The position numbers were made by a program, and so were the translations under genes. A DNA stretch of 64,000 nt from Planktosalinus sp963977065. GTDB lineage: Bacteria; Bacteroidota; Bacteroidia; Flavobacteriales; Flavobacteriaceae. Shown piece by piece: positions 40,834 through 49,435 of this stretch. Location of the stretch: positions 86,325-150,324 of the forward strand of contig CAXBNF010000005.1 in the NCBI GenBank assembly GCA_963977065.1, read 5' to 3'. Under the pieces are notes generated by a model that was given only the letters and a program-made list of their open reading frames with translations, had not been told where the DNA came from and searched no databases. The stretch's first letter is position 1, and every line of letters starts with the position of its first letter.

Positions 40834-41901
40834 TTACAACCATTTTTTTCGTTTAAAATAAATTAGCATCCCCACAAAAACAAGAATCATCACACCCCAA
40901 ATAACAAAATATCCATAGCGGTAATCCAACTCTGGAATGTATTGAAAATTCATCCCATACACACCGGCAATAAAAGTAAGCGGAATAAATATAGAAGCCA
41001 TAATGGTTAAGACTTTCATGATTTCATTCATTCTGTTTGATACACTGTTCATATACAAATCGAGCAAGCCTGAAGCAGATTCTCTCAACACTTCAATGGT
41101 TTCAATTACTTGAATAGTGTGATCATAAAGGTCTCTGATAAAAACCCTTACATCTGGGTTTAAAATAGAATCATCAATCTTTTCAAATTTGCTGATAACT
41201 TCGCGTAAAGGGTAAACAGAACGCCTCAGTTCTAGCGTTTCTCGTCGCAAATGGTGCAGTTTTGCCAAAACAGATTCTGTTGGGTTCATCAAAAGTTCTG
41301 TTTCCAGGGTTTCTATTTTTTCACCCAGCGCTTCTAAAATCAAAAAGTAGTGATCAACAACTGAGTCAACCAAAGCATACAGTAGATAGTCTGATCCTCT
41401 CTTTCTAATAAAACCTTTTCCTTCGATAATGCGTTTTCTAACGCCTTCAAAAACATCACCTGTTTTTTCCTGAAAGGAAATCAAAATATTTTTATGCAAA
41501 ATGAAACTCAATTGCTCATCATTTACACTTTCGCCATCAACTTCCATCATAAACATTCTAAGAACAATGTGGATATAATTTTCATGTTCATCAATTTTTG
41601 GGCGTTGTCCTACACTTAAAATATCTTCCATGGTCAACTTGTGAACTAAAATTTTTGAGCAAATGTTTTCTATGATTGATTCGTCGTGAATTCCGTCTAT
41701 ATTTACCCAAAGAGTGTCTGTTGTGGTATCTATTAAATGGATAACTTCCTCCAGATTCTTTGGTGTGATTTCCTTGACTTGATTTTCATTGTAAATCAAA
41801 ACAGAAAACACAGCTTTTTCCATTTTTTGCTGACCTGTAAAGAGAAGTGTGCCCGGTGCCAATCCTAATTTTGACTTACGCTTGTGTTTTTTTCTTGCCA
41901 T
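40834..41901 (-). CDS. corA: CorA-family magnesium/cobalt transporter
   Basis: A 355-residue protein with a large cytoplasmic domain, a long helix and two C-terminal transmembrane helices. The signature GMN occurs in AGVYGMNFQYIPELDYRYGY between them (about residues 317-336), and the tail ends in basic residues (FKRKKWL). The channel transports Mg2+ and can carry Co2+ or Ni2+. The N terminus is rich in Lys and Arg. The next gene in the same direction is DUF2461. Confidence 0.93.
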   Translation of the reverse strand: MARKKHKRKSKLGLAPGTLLFTGQQKMEKAVFSVLIYNENQVKEITPKNLEEVIHLIDTTTDTLWVNIDGIHDESIIENICSKILVHKLTMEDILSVGQRPKIDEHENYIHIVLRMFMMEVDGESVNDEQLSFILHKNILISFQEKTGDVFEGVRKRIIEGKGFIRKRGSDYLLYALVDSVVDHYFLILEALGEKIETLETELLMNPTESVLAKLHHLRRETLELRRSVYPLREVISKFEKIDDSILNPDVRVFIRDLYDHTIQVIETIEVLRESASGLLDLYMNSVSNRMNEIMKVLTIMASIFIPLTFIAGVYGMNFQYIPELDYRYGYFVIWGVMILVFVGMLIYFKRKKWL

Positions 41902-42041
41902 ACAAAAAATTTAATTTTACTATTCCTTTAAGTTTTCTAAAATAAAACAATTTTTATGAATTGAGGGGTTAGTAAATAAGTCTTTAAGTGTTTTTGCAAA
42001 AAAAATGGATACAAACCATTAATTCTTTAAATTTGAAGTTC

Positions 42042-42860
42042 ATGGATTCTCAAAACCAACTCGCAAAACAATTCAAAGGGTTTATCAACACACCTTCACT
42101 TTTCAAAAAACTAGAAAATTTTGAATTATTTTTATTTGCTGATGAACAATCTGAAGATTTAGAAATAAGTATTACCCCTGAAAAACTGGTGCTGGGTAAA
42201 CGTGTGGAGTTATTTTTTCGGGATTATACAAAAAATTCAAGAAGATATTCCATTCTTGCGGCAAATCTTCAGGTTATAGCAAACAAAGTCACACTTGGCG
42301 AACTGGATTTTTTAATCAAAGACAAATTTGAAGATCAAAATATCCACATTGAGCTGGTTTATAAATTTTACCTTTATGATCCTGTATTAAACGGTAATCT
42401 TCAACGCTGGATAGGTCCAAACCGGCGGGATACATTGATGTGTAAAATTAATAAGCTACAAAAGAATCAACTTCCTTTACTGCACAACAAAGCCACGCAA
42501 CCCTATCTCAATGAGCTCAACCTGTCTTCCAAAGAATTTATTCAACAGGTTTGCTTTCTTGGTAAGCTGTATGTCCCTGTAAATTTATACGGAACCCATT
42601 TTCCTAAAATTAACAACAATTGCATTGTGGGTTTTTGGCTCACATTAGAAACTTTGCTAAGTAGGCATCAAGGTAATGAGCTCTATTGCTTGCCAAAAAA
42701 AGAAAACTGGTTAATTCAGCCAGAAAATTCAAATGTTTGGATTTCACTTGATGAATCACTATACAAAATAAATGCATCTCTTAATAACAAGAAATCTATT
42801 TTATGCTGGAAGAAAACCTCTCTTGGAGGTTTTGAACAATTTTTTATAGTTTGGTGGTAG
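42042..42860 (+). CDS. DUF1853 family protein
   Basis: A 272-residue soluble protein, started at the ATG at 42042 because MDSQNQLAKQFKGFINTPSLF is the family-like opening and the upstream extension is low complexity. The DUF1853 hallmarks are the ELVYKFYLYDP strand and the WIGPNRRDTLMCKINKLQ segment with QLPLL downstream. Function unknown. Single gene, flanked by about 140 bases on the left and 170 on the right. Confidence 0.82.
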   Translation: MDSQNQLAKQFKGFINTPSLFKKLENFELFLFADEQSEDLEISITPEKLVLGKRVELFFRDYTKNSRRYSILAANLQVIANKVTLGELDFLIKDKFEDQNIHIELVYKFYLYDPVLNGNLQRWIGPNRRDTLMCKINKLQKNQLPLLHNKATQPYLNELNLSSKEFIQQVCFLGKLYVPVNLYGTHFPKINNNCIVGFWLTLETLLSRHQGNELYCLPKKENWLIQPENSNVWISLDESLYKINASLNNKKSILCWKKTSLGGFEQFFIVWW

Positions 42861-43000
42861 TCATCCATAATAAAATAGCACTTTTAATTTTACAGTTCCC
42901 TTTTTTTTCCCTTAATTATAATTTATAAATCATCTGTTGAATTGTGGAAAGACGGTTAATAAAGATTTTTTTGAATCTAAATAGGTATTCATCTTTTTAG

Positions 43001-43008
43001 TAGATTTG
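43001..43008 (+). promoter_or_regulatory. Candidate -7 box TAGATTTG
   Basis: Exact TAnnTTTG match 23 bases before the ATG of the OmpA gene; the nearest upstream TTG is too far away. Confidence 0.4.
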
Positions 43009-43031
43009 AAAGTTAAGATATTGGGGAAATT

Positions 43032-43973
43032 ATGCGTACATTTTTGAAAGCCTTTTTAGTGTTTATTGCTTGGTTTTGTATTGCCTTTTTGTATCTGTCA
43101 TCAGATGCTTCTTCAAAATTTAAGACATTTCTAAATGATTTTAATATCAACCAGAGTGACGTTGAAAAAATATCTGATGTTGCCCCCATATCACAAGAAA
43201 TAATAGAGGAAATCCCGCTAAAGCCTGAAAAAAACAAAGCATTACTTCATGTAAGTGATAAATCTGGGGAGGTTCTATTTTCGCTAGATAGTATTCAAAT
43301 TAAAAAAAATACAGATTCTGTCTTTTTTAAATCCTCAAAAGAAATCTATTTTGAGTCGCTAACTGACTATTTAAATGAAAACGAAAATGTTGAAATTATT
43401 ATTAATAGTGAGTACAGTGCTACCGAGAGCTTTGATACACCAAATATTGGGCAAAAGCGCGGGGATTTTCTAATAAAAGAACTTAGCAAAATAGGTGTGA
43501 ATCCATATATTTTGAGTGTTAAGAGCATTATTAGAGAAATAGAGTTTGATGAGAATAATAGTTCTCAAGGTGCACTTTCATTTCAAGTTAAACCACTAGA
43601 TGAAGAGCGAAAAAAGGAAATTGAAAGTAAACGAATTATCTCTCAAATTGTTTACCCTACATTTACTTTTTCAAGAGTTCTAGCTAATAAAGAATTAAAG
43701 GACTATGCAAAAGAATTGAAGCAACTTTTTGAGACAAATCCAAATCGCAAAGCAAAAATCATAGGACACACAGACAATATTGGAAGTGCAGCAGATAACT
43801 ATCAACAAGGTTTAAAATATGCTCGACAAGTGAGGTGGTATTTAATTAATACAGAAGGTTTTGACCCAAAGCGACTTATTGCCCTGTCTGAAGGAGAATC
43901 AAATCCTATTGATGATAACAATTCACAAGCAGGAAGGAAAAATAATTTGCGCATAGAATTCATAATAGAATAA
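43032..43973 (+). CDS. Membrane-anchored OmpA-family protein with a duplicated OmpA-like region
   Basis: A 313-residue protein with one N-terminal transmembrane helix (about residues 5-24) and no lipobox. Residues about 75-180 form a degenerate OmpA-like module (TDSVFFKSSKEIYFESLTDYL, then QKRGDFLIKELSKIGVNPYIL). Residues about 205-313 form a canonical one with FTFSRVLANKELKDYAKEL, IIGHTDNIGSAADNYQ, ARQVRWYL, EGESNP and RKNNLRIEFIIE. It probably tethers the inner membrane to peptidoglycan. It is two bases from the next gene and clearly co-transcribed. Confidence 0.85.
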   Translation: MRTFLKAFLVFIAWFCIAFLYLSSDASSKFKTFLNDFNINQSDVEKISDVAPISQEIIEEIPLKPEKNKALLHVSDKSGEVLFSLDSIQIKKNTDSVFFKSSKEIYFESLTDYLNENENVEIIINSEYSATESFDTPNIGQKRGDFLIKELSKIGVNPYILSVKSIIREIEFDENNSSQGALSFQVKPLDEERKKEIESKRIISQIVYPTFTFSRVLANKELKDYAKELKQLFETNPNRKAKIIGHTDNIGSAADNYQQGLKYARQVRWYLINTEGFDPKRLIALSEGESNPIDDNNSQAGRKNNLRIEFIIE

Positions 43974-43974
43974 T

Positions 43975-44508
43975 ATGGATCTTTTTAATGAACACGCTAT
44001 AGATTGGTTTTATTTGGTAGAAATATTTCTACTGATGTTTGTTGCTTTTTTAATTGGTTATTTTTTTGGAAAACAAAAATCAAAAACCAAATTAGATTCT
44101 TCAGAACCAAAACCTGATCAAAAGAAAACTGATATCAATGATATTGAAACAATCTTCAGTGAATTAAAGCCCGAATTTATAAAAATCATTAAAGATCATA
44201 AAAACGGCAAAAAAACCTTGACGGTTGTAAATGATGATAAAGAATTTGAAAAAGGATTAGATTTTGATAATTTTGGTTATGGAGATGAAAAAAACAAAGA
44301 CGACTTGACAAAAATTGAAGGTCTCAATCCTTTTATAGAAGAAAAGTTAAATCAAATTGGTATTTATTCTTTTTCTCAAATAAGTCGTTTTACAAATGAA
44401 GACATCAAAGCTCTCACTCATCTTATTGAATATTTTCCCGGGAGAATTGAACGTGATAAATGGGTGGAACAAGCAAAAGAAATATTAATAAAAAAAGCCA
44501 CTTACTAA
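43975..44508 (+). CDS. Membrane-anchored helix-hairpin-helix-like protein
   Basis: A 177-residue protein with an N-terminal transmembrane helix (about residues 10-31), a charged linker (about 32-110) and a C-terminal helix-hairpin-helix-like domain: DDLTKIEGLNPFIEEKLNQIGIYSFSQIS, where the I-E-G-L-x-P-x-I-E-E-x-L pattern is that of the DUF4332/HhH modules. A final PGRIERDKWVEQAKEI helix follows. Such modules may bind DNA or proteins. Pairing with an OmpA-family anchor suggests an envelope complex. Its last codons form part of the terminator stem. Confidence 0.8.
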   Translation: MDLFNEHAIDWFYLVEIFLLMFVAFLIGYFFGKQKSKTKLDSSEPKPDQKKTDINDIETIFSELKPEFIKIIKDHKNGKKTLTVVNDDKEFEKGLDFDNFGYGDEKNKDDLTKIEGLNPFIEEKLNQIGIYSFSQISRFTNEDIKALTHLIEYFPGRIERDKWVEQAKEILIKKATY

Positions 44509-44520
44509 AGTGGCTTTTTT
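44491..44520. terminator. Terminator overlapping the stop codon
   Basis: Thirteen-base stem (44491-44503 with 44508-44520), loop ACTA. The left arm lies in the coding sequence of the HhH gene and the stop codon lies at the loop. It can also serve the convergent prohibitin gene. Confidence 0.75.
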
Positions 44521-44541
44521 ATTCAGATGAAAATTCACTTA

Positions 44542-45357
44542 TTAGTTATTTCCTAAGATAATAGGCATTCCAGACTCACCTCCGCCAATCACCACCACCT
44601 TTGCATTCGGTGATTTTGATAATTCAAGTGTAGCTTGTATTCCTTTTTCCTGAAGAATTTTATCTGTCAATGAAGCACTTAGAATACTGTTTGCAGTTGC
44701 TTTACCTTCTGCATCAATTCGCTGTCTTTCTGCCTCTTGTTCTGCTTTTTGTAGTCTAAATACATACTCTAAAGCCTCTTGCTCTTGACTTAATTTTCTT
44801 TCGATTGCTTCTTTGATTGTGGTAGGTAATTTTACATCTCTCACAAGTACTTCGTTTAATTGTACAAACTGCCCTTCAAGTAAACGGTTTGTTTCAGTAT
44901 ATATCTCAGTTTGAATAGCATCTCTTTTGCTAGAGTAAAGTTGCTCTGGTGTATAACGTCCCACAACACTTCTAGCAGCAGAACGAATTGCCGGTTGTAA
45001 AACACGTTGAACATAGGATTCTCCTTTTTGCTGATACAAGTTTGCAAGATTTTCATATTCCGGTTGAAACCAGATAGAGGCATCGATTCTAATATCCAAA
45101 CCATTTGAAGAAAGTGCTTCAATTTTTTCAGATAGCTCTTGTTGTCTAACCTCAAATACTGTTACACTATTCCAGGGAGCAACGATATGAAATCCTTCAC
45201 CCATAGCAGGGCTATCAGTTACTACACCATCTGCAAGTGGTTTGTATAACACCCCGGCAGAACCGGCACCTATAGTAACTATTGATTTTGTCAATACAAT
45301 TATCACAATGATTCCTATTATTATTAAAGGCAATCCAATTTTTGGCATTTTTTCCAT
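44542..45357 (-). CDS. Prohibitin/SPFH-family protein
   Basis: A 271-residue protein with an N-terminal membrane helix (about residues 8-28) and an SPFH domain: GAGSAGVLYKPLADG, GFHIVAPWNSVTVFEVRQQEL, VLQPAIRSAARSVVGRYTPEQLYS and the coiled C-terminal stretch with EQEALEYVFRLQKAEQEAERQRIDAEG. The tail KVVVIGGGESGMPIIL is typical of bacterial prohibitins. They form large membrane rings and regulate AAA proteases such as FtsH in other organisms. The partner here is unknown. Confidence 0.92.
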   Translation of the reverse strand: MEKMPKIGLPLIIIGIIVIIVLTKSIVTIGAGSAGVLYKPLADGVVTDSPAMGEGFHIVAPWNSVTVFEVRQQELSEKIEALSSNGLDIRIDASIWFQPEYENLANLYQQKGESYVQRVLQPAIRSAARSVVGRYTPEQLYSSKRDAIQTEIYTETNRLLEGQFVQLNEVLVRDVKLPTTIKEAIERKLSQEQEALEYVFRLQKAEQEAERQRIDAEGKATANSILSASLTDKILQEKGIQATLELSKSPNAKVVVIGGGESGMPIILGNN

Positions 45358-45388
45358 TTTAAGCTTTTTTTATTTTAAGTGAATATTT

Positions 45389-47419
45389 TTATGTCAATCC
45401 GTTGTATTTTCTGCTAAACCATTCCAATGCAAGTAAAAAAGCAAGTATAAACAACAAAATTTTCCAATTGAGCAAAGTTACAATTTTTTGTTCACTTTTC
45501 TGAATGGAAACATATCTATCGTCTTGAATTAAATCTTCCACAAGCTTTGAATAATCATTCACAAAATAACTAATTCCTCCTGTTGCGTTAGAGACCCTAA
45601 GAAGTTTCTCTGTTTGAGCATTTAAAAATTGCTGTTCCACATTGAAATCTATAATACTAAAATTTCCGGATGCCCGCAAAGCCTCATCAGTAACTGAGAC
45701 AGTATATGAGTATTCACCCGCTGTCAGACTACTTAAATTTACTTCATAAAAATTAGACTTCAACAGCATCGGAAATGTACTTTCTTGTTCAGTTTCTTGG
45801 TTCTTAACAGTGATTGTTATAGAGGCTTTATTATTAAAAACATAGTTTTGATCAAAATACTGAGCGCTTAACTTTACATCACCACTATTATAATAAAAAG
45901 ACTCCGCTTTGACATCAAGCCGTGATCGAAGTTTGTCAGATGATAAATATTGTACTAAGCTGCTCACAAAATCATCAAATGGCTTAAAACTTTTATTTTT
46001 AACAAAAACGTGAGCCCTCCATCTCCAGATATCTTCTCCATCCAAAACAGCCTCTTTTCTGTTGTTCTCTTCAAAAGTAAACAACAATGGATTTTCAGTT
46101 TCAATTCCCAAAATCTGTTGGCTTAAAAGTACATCGTGTGGAACATTTACTTTCAAGTCGCCAAGTGAAGTCTCTAAAGGTGGAAATCCATTAAAACCAA
46201 TGTCCTCAATTGAAAAGAGCGCAAATCCGCTATTTAACCTGCCTTGAACTTGCTCAGAGCTATAAGCTGCTTTTGCATACCGGTTTTGACGGGCATTTAA
46301 AAATGTCCAGTTGGTGTTTTTTCCAGTTATTATAAGTGTGTTTTGATTGTTCTCTTCCAATCTGTCATAAATAACATTAAATCTATTTGTGGGCTGATAA
46401 AGTATTACCAATTGAGAATCATCAAGATGCTCAAGTGCTTCTTCAGGTGTTTTTATTTGTAATTTGCGTTGTTCATTACTGGTAATTGATTTCTTCAACG
46501 CCCCCAGGTCAGGATGAGAAATATCTGAAACTAACAATACATTTGTCGCCTGATCAATCACTTCAACCGCAAAAAACTTGCTATTGTTATCTACGTTTTT
46601 TTCATTCTCAAGCGGACTTATTTCTGTCGTGTATTTTTGGACACCCACGCTGTTTGCGGGAAGTTTGAATTCAATCACCTTTGAACTTTCTTGAGCATTG
46701 AAAGTCAGGTTCTGCTGAAAAACAGTTGTATTTCCTTGTCTAACAGTAAAGGTTGTGTTTTCTGAAGTATCTCCTGTATAAATTAAAAACACTTCAACAG
46801 GAAATTCATTTCGCAAATATGCATATCGATTAACATTGATTTGAGTAATTGCAAAATCTTTATAAGTGATTGTGTCACCAAGGATAACCGAATAAATGGG
46901 TTGCTTTGTGTTTTGTGTTGAAAATTCAAAGTCTGTTCCCAGGGTTTGGTTACCGTCTGTTACCAATAAAACCGGAGCAACTTTGTTTTTATAAATTTCG
47001 TTAAGAGAAAGTAAAGGGTCTGAAATATTGGTTTGCCTTTCTGAAAAAGTAAGGGTGTCCAAACGTTTCAGGCTTTCGCCGAAAGCATAAAAAGAAAGAT
47101 CAAACCGGTTATTTAATTCCTCATGGTTTTTTAAAAAGTCCACAAGTTCTTCTGCATTATTACTCTTATCTAAATAACTTACAGATTGCGTATTATCTAC
47201 TGCTACTGCAAGTACCGGTTTTACATTGAAGTATGAGGTTTGGTAAAATTTTGGATTGATGAGAAGCAGCAATAAAACAAAAATCGTCAAAAACCGAAGC
47301 ACCCCAAAGAACCACCTGTGTCTTGGGTTGAGTTTTGATTTATATCCATAAAAATACCCTGCTACACCAAAAGCGATTAAAGCAGCAAGAATGATATAAA
47401 GCAGGGCGTTGTCATGCAT
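45389..47419 (-). CDS. Large VWA-like membrane protein
   Basis: A 676-residue protein with two N-terminal transmembrane helices (about residues 5-25 and 38-60) and one at the C terminus (about 650-668). Between them is a VWA-like domain (PVLAVAVDNTQSVSYLDK with the D-x-S-x-S position altered to D-N-T-Q-S, VAPVLLVTDGNQTLGTD) followed by beta-sandwich domains. The outline matches the flavobacterial membrane proteins often annotated VWA domain or hypothetical. The metal site is probably degenerate. It lies immediately upstream of the prohibitin gene (31 bases), so they may be co-transcribed. Confidence 0.75.
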   Translation of the reverse strand: MHDNALLYIILAALIAFGVAGYFYGYKSKLNPRHRWFFGVLRFLTIFVLLLLLINPKFYQTSYFNVKPVLAVAVDNTQSVSYLDKSNNAEELVDFLKNHEELNNRFDLSFYAFGESLKRLDTLTFSERQTNISDPLLSLNEIYKNKVAPVLLVTDGNQTLGTDFEFSTQNTKQPIYSVILGDTITYKDFAITQINVNRYAYLRNEFPVEVFLIYTGDTSENTTFTVRQGNTTVFQQNLTFNAQESSKVIEFKLPANSVGVQKYTTEISPLENEKNVDNNSKFFAVEVIDQATNVLLVSDISHPDLGALKKSITSNEQRKLQIKTPEEALEHLDDSQLVILYQPTNRFNVIYDRLEENNQNTLIITGKNTNWTFLNARQNRYAKAAYSSEQVQGRLNSGFALFSIEDIGFNGFPPLETSLGDLKVNVPHDVLLSQQILGIETENPLLFTFEENNRKEAVLDGEDIWRWRAHVFVKNKSFKPFDDFVSSLVQYLSSDKLRSRLDVKAESFYYNSGDVKLSAQYFDQNYVFNNKASITITVKNQETEQESTFPMLLKSNFYEVNLSSLTAGEYSYTVSVTDEALRASGNFSIIDFNVEQQFLNAQTEKLLRVSNATGGISYFVNDYSKLVEDLIQDDRYVSIQKSEQKIVTLLNWKILLFILAFLLALEWFSRKYNGLT

Positions 47420-47540
47420 ATGAGTTTGTGAGTTTTTGAGTTATTGAGTTGAGTAATTTCAACTTAAATTAAAGGTTATTTCAAATCTCAAAATTTGTGA
47501 TATAAAATTGAAGTTTTTAAACCTGAAACCTGGAACCTCT

Positions 47541-48287
47541 TTAGGTTAGCATTCCTCCATCGACATTCAATACCTGACCCGTCACATAAGCGGAAAGGTC
47601 ACTGCCAAGAAACACACATACATTGGCGATGTCCTCCGGAGTTCCTCCCCTTTTTAATGGGATAGCGTCCCTCCAGCCCTGAACGGTTGCTGCGTCGAGT
47701 TTTCCGGTCATTTCGGTTTCAATAAAGCCCGGTGCAATGGCGTTGCAACGAATGTCACGCGAACCCAATTCCAAAGCCACCGATTTGGTAAACCCAATGA
47801 TCCCTGCTTTTGAAGCAGCATAGTTGGTTTGCCCGGCGTTTCCTTTTACTCCCACCACCGAACTCATATTAATAATAGAGCCCTTGCGTTGTTTAAGCAT
47901 AGTGCGCTGCACGGCTTTGGTCATATTGAATACTGATTTTAAGTTCACCTCAATCACCTTGTCAAAATCTTCTTCGGTGATGCGCATTAGGAGGTTGTCT
48001 TTGGTAATACCGGCATTGTTGATAAGGATATCAATGCTTCCAAAATCTTTCACCACTTCCTCAGCCAGTTCTTGTGCTTGCTGATAGTTTGCAGCATCAC
48101 TTTTATATGCTTTGGCTTTGACGCCTTCTCTTTTTAATTCGTTTTCAAGTGCAATGGCTGCCTCTTCAGAGGAGCTGTATGTAAATGCAACATGGGCACC
48201 ATGTTTTGCAAAAACTTCTGCGATTCCTTTACCAATTCCACGGCTTCCACCGGTGATAATGGCTATTTTTCCTTCAAGTAATTTCAT
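47541..48287 (-). CDS. fabG: 3-oxoacyl-ACP reductase FabG
   Basis: A 248-residue SDR with all FabG hallmarks: TGGSRGIGKGIAEVFAKHG, NNAGITKDNLLMRI, MSSVVGVKGNAGQTNYAASKAGIIGFTKS (Ser-Tyr-Lys triad), RCNAIAPGFIETEMT and the terminal YVTGQVLNVDGGM. It reduces 3-oxoacyl-ACP with NADPH in fatty-acid synthesis. It stands apart from other fatty-acid genes, as in related genomes. Confidence 0.93.
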   Translation of the reverse strand: MKLLEGKIAIITGGSRGIGKGIAEVFAKHGAHVAFTYSSSEEAAIALENELKREGVKAKAYKSDAANYQQAQELAEEVVKDFGSIDILINNAGITKDNLLMRITEEDFDKVIEVNLKSVFNMTKAVQRTMLKQRKGSIINMSSVVGVKGNAGQTNYAASKAGIIGFTKSVALELGSRDIRCNAIAPGFIETEMTGKLDAATVQGWRDAIPLKRGGTPEDIANVCVFLGSDLSAYVTGQVLNVDGGMLT

Positions 48288-48374
48288 AGTTTAAGTTTCA
48301 ATTAAATGTTGTCATCAAATATAAGCAATTGGATAAGGAAGTAACAAAAAAACCTTTTGAATTAAAGTGTAAAA

Positions 48375-48671
48375 TCAAAATTGAAGTGTATCGGGATTTT
48401 GTCGGGTATCATACAAACGTAAAATTTCTATCCTACTTTCTGTTTCTTTATAAAAAATAGAATTATGCTTAGTTACCACGCACTTTCTTATTTGGAAATT
48501 TTTATTAATAAAAGGAAATTGTTTGGTGTTTTGCTGAATTAAAAAAATGCACCTGTCTACTTTTGATATAAAATCTGAGGCAACAGAAGCATTCCAATGG
48601 TTATTTAGATATTCCAATATATCAGCAAAATCATCATCAGCACGAGAAGACCATTTTACAGGTTTACTCAT
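48375..48671 (-). CDS. RelE/ParE-family toxin
   Basis: A 98-residue toxin from the ATG at 48671. Its fold is shown by KWSSRADDDFADILEYLNNHW at the N terminus and the closing strands VTKHNSIFYKETESRIEILRLYDTRQNPDTL, with the R-L-Y-D-x-R-Q-x-P ending of the ParE/RelE superfamily. Such toxins cleave mRNA on the ribosome or inhibit gyrase. Which one applies cannot be told. The start lies inside the antitoxin gene (8-base overlap). Confidence 0.85.
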   Translation of the reverse strand: MSKPVKWSSRADDDFADILEYLNNHWNASVASDFISKVDRCIFLIQQNTKQFPFINKNFQIRKCVVTKHNSIFYKETESRIEILRLYDTRQNPDTLQF

Positions 48672-48906
48672 ATTTCTGTTTGTATTTGTCAATAACTGAT
48701 TGATGTTCAACTCCCTCTGAGATGTTCATTTCTTCAATAGCATCCAACAATCCTTGTTGCTGTGCTTTTGAAAGATCATCCCATTGATTTGCAGCAGGTT
48801 CTTTTTTCATAAGTTTAAGAACCAAGTCATATACTTGTTGCAATTTAGACTTTTCAAGGGTTTCAATTTGCCTTGATATTTTTAATTTTAATTCGCTCGT
48901 ATCCAT
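48664..48906 (-). CDS. Antitoxin of the RelE/ParE pair
   Basis: An 80-residue protein from the ATG at 48906; a longer reading would start at TTG. An N-terminal helical segment (SELKLKISRQIETLEKSKLQQVYDLVLKLM) precedes the DDLSKAQQQGLLDAIEEMNISEGVEHQ region, which resembles the C-terminal part of flavobacterial RelB-type antitoxins of the DUF2683-like group. Its stop codon overlaps the toxin ATG (ATGAGTAA), the usual coupling of such pairs. Confidence 0.8.
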   Translation of the reverse strand: MDTSELKLKISRQIETLEKSKLQQVYDLVLKLMKKEPAANQWDDLSKAQQQGLLDAIEEMNISEGVEHQSVIDKYKQKYE

Positions 48907-49063
48907 AACACTGAATTCTTTAATCAAATTTACAAAAAACTAATTTAATGAGACTGAAGTGATTTATGAATTTCAAGAGCAGTTAAGAAGATGTTGTTAG
49001 AGTTTTTAAGTCATATAAACATTTTTAAAGCTTAAAGTAACTGAACTATTAGTAAACCTTTAC

Positions 49064-49243
49064 TTAAAATAATTCTCTTATAACTAGACTAATACCAATA
49101 ATTATAAATCCAACACCAGCACCAAGCAGGTTTATTGATAAGCCACCGTGTTTCTCCTTTTTAACAAGTGATAGATAATATTTAATTAAAAATATACCTA
49201 AAGTAATCAATAAAACCCCTAAAATGACATCTATAATATCCAT
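49064..49243 (-). CDS. Small two-helix membrane protein (59 residues)
   Basis: An ATG-to-TAA frame of 59 residues with two hydrophobic helices (MDIIDVILGVLLITLGIFLI and LLGAGVGFIIIGISLVI) joined by a basic turn (KKEKHGG). It is the only reading frame in the gap between the antitoxin and the M16 gene. A hairpin-like small membrane protein with unknown role; no family recognised. The Lys-rich loop suggests the loop faces the cytoplasm. Confidence 0.5.
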   Translation of the reverse strand: MDIIDVILGVLLITLGIFLIKYYLSLVKKEKHGGLSINLLGAGVGFIIIGISLVIRELF

Positions 49244-49382
49244 TGTTGATTTTTAATTGGAGTTATTTTTCGTTCAACTATGAGGCGATTGGGGTAAGCA
49301 AGTCCACCAAATCCATTTATTAACAAATTCAATTCAACCAAATTACTAAATAAATAATAATTCAACTAACCATAAAAACAAA

Positions 49383-49412
49383 AAAACCTCCTGAAATCAA
49401 TCAGAAGGTTTT
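49383..49412 (-). terminator. Terminator of the M16 peptidase gene
   Basis: Stem with one mismatch (49383-49394 with 49401-49412) followed by a T run on the minus strand, 24 bases beyond the stop. Confidence 0.65.
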
Positions 49413-49435
49413 ATTTTTAAATAATTAAAGTTGTT

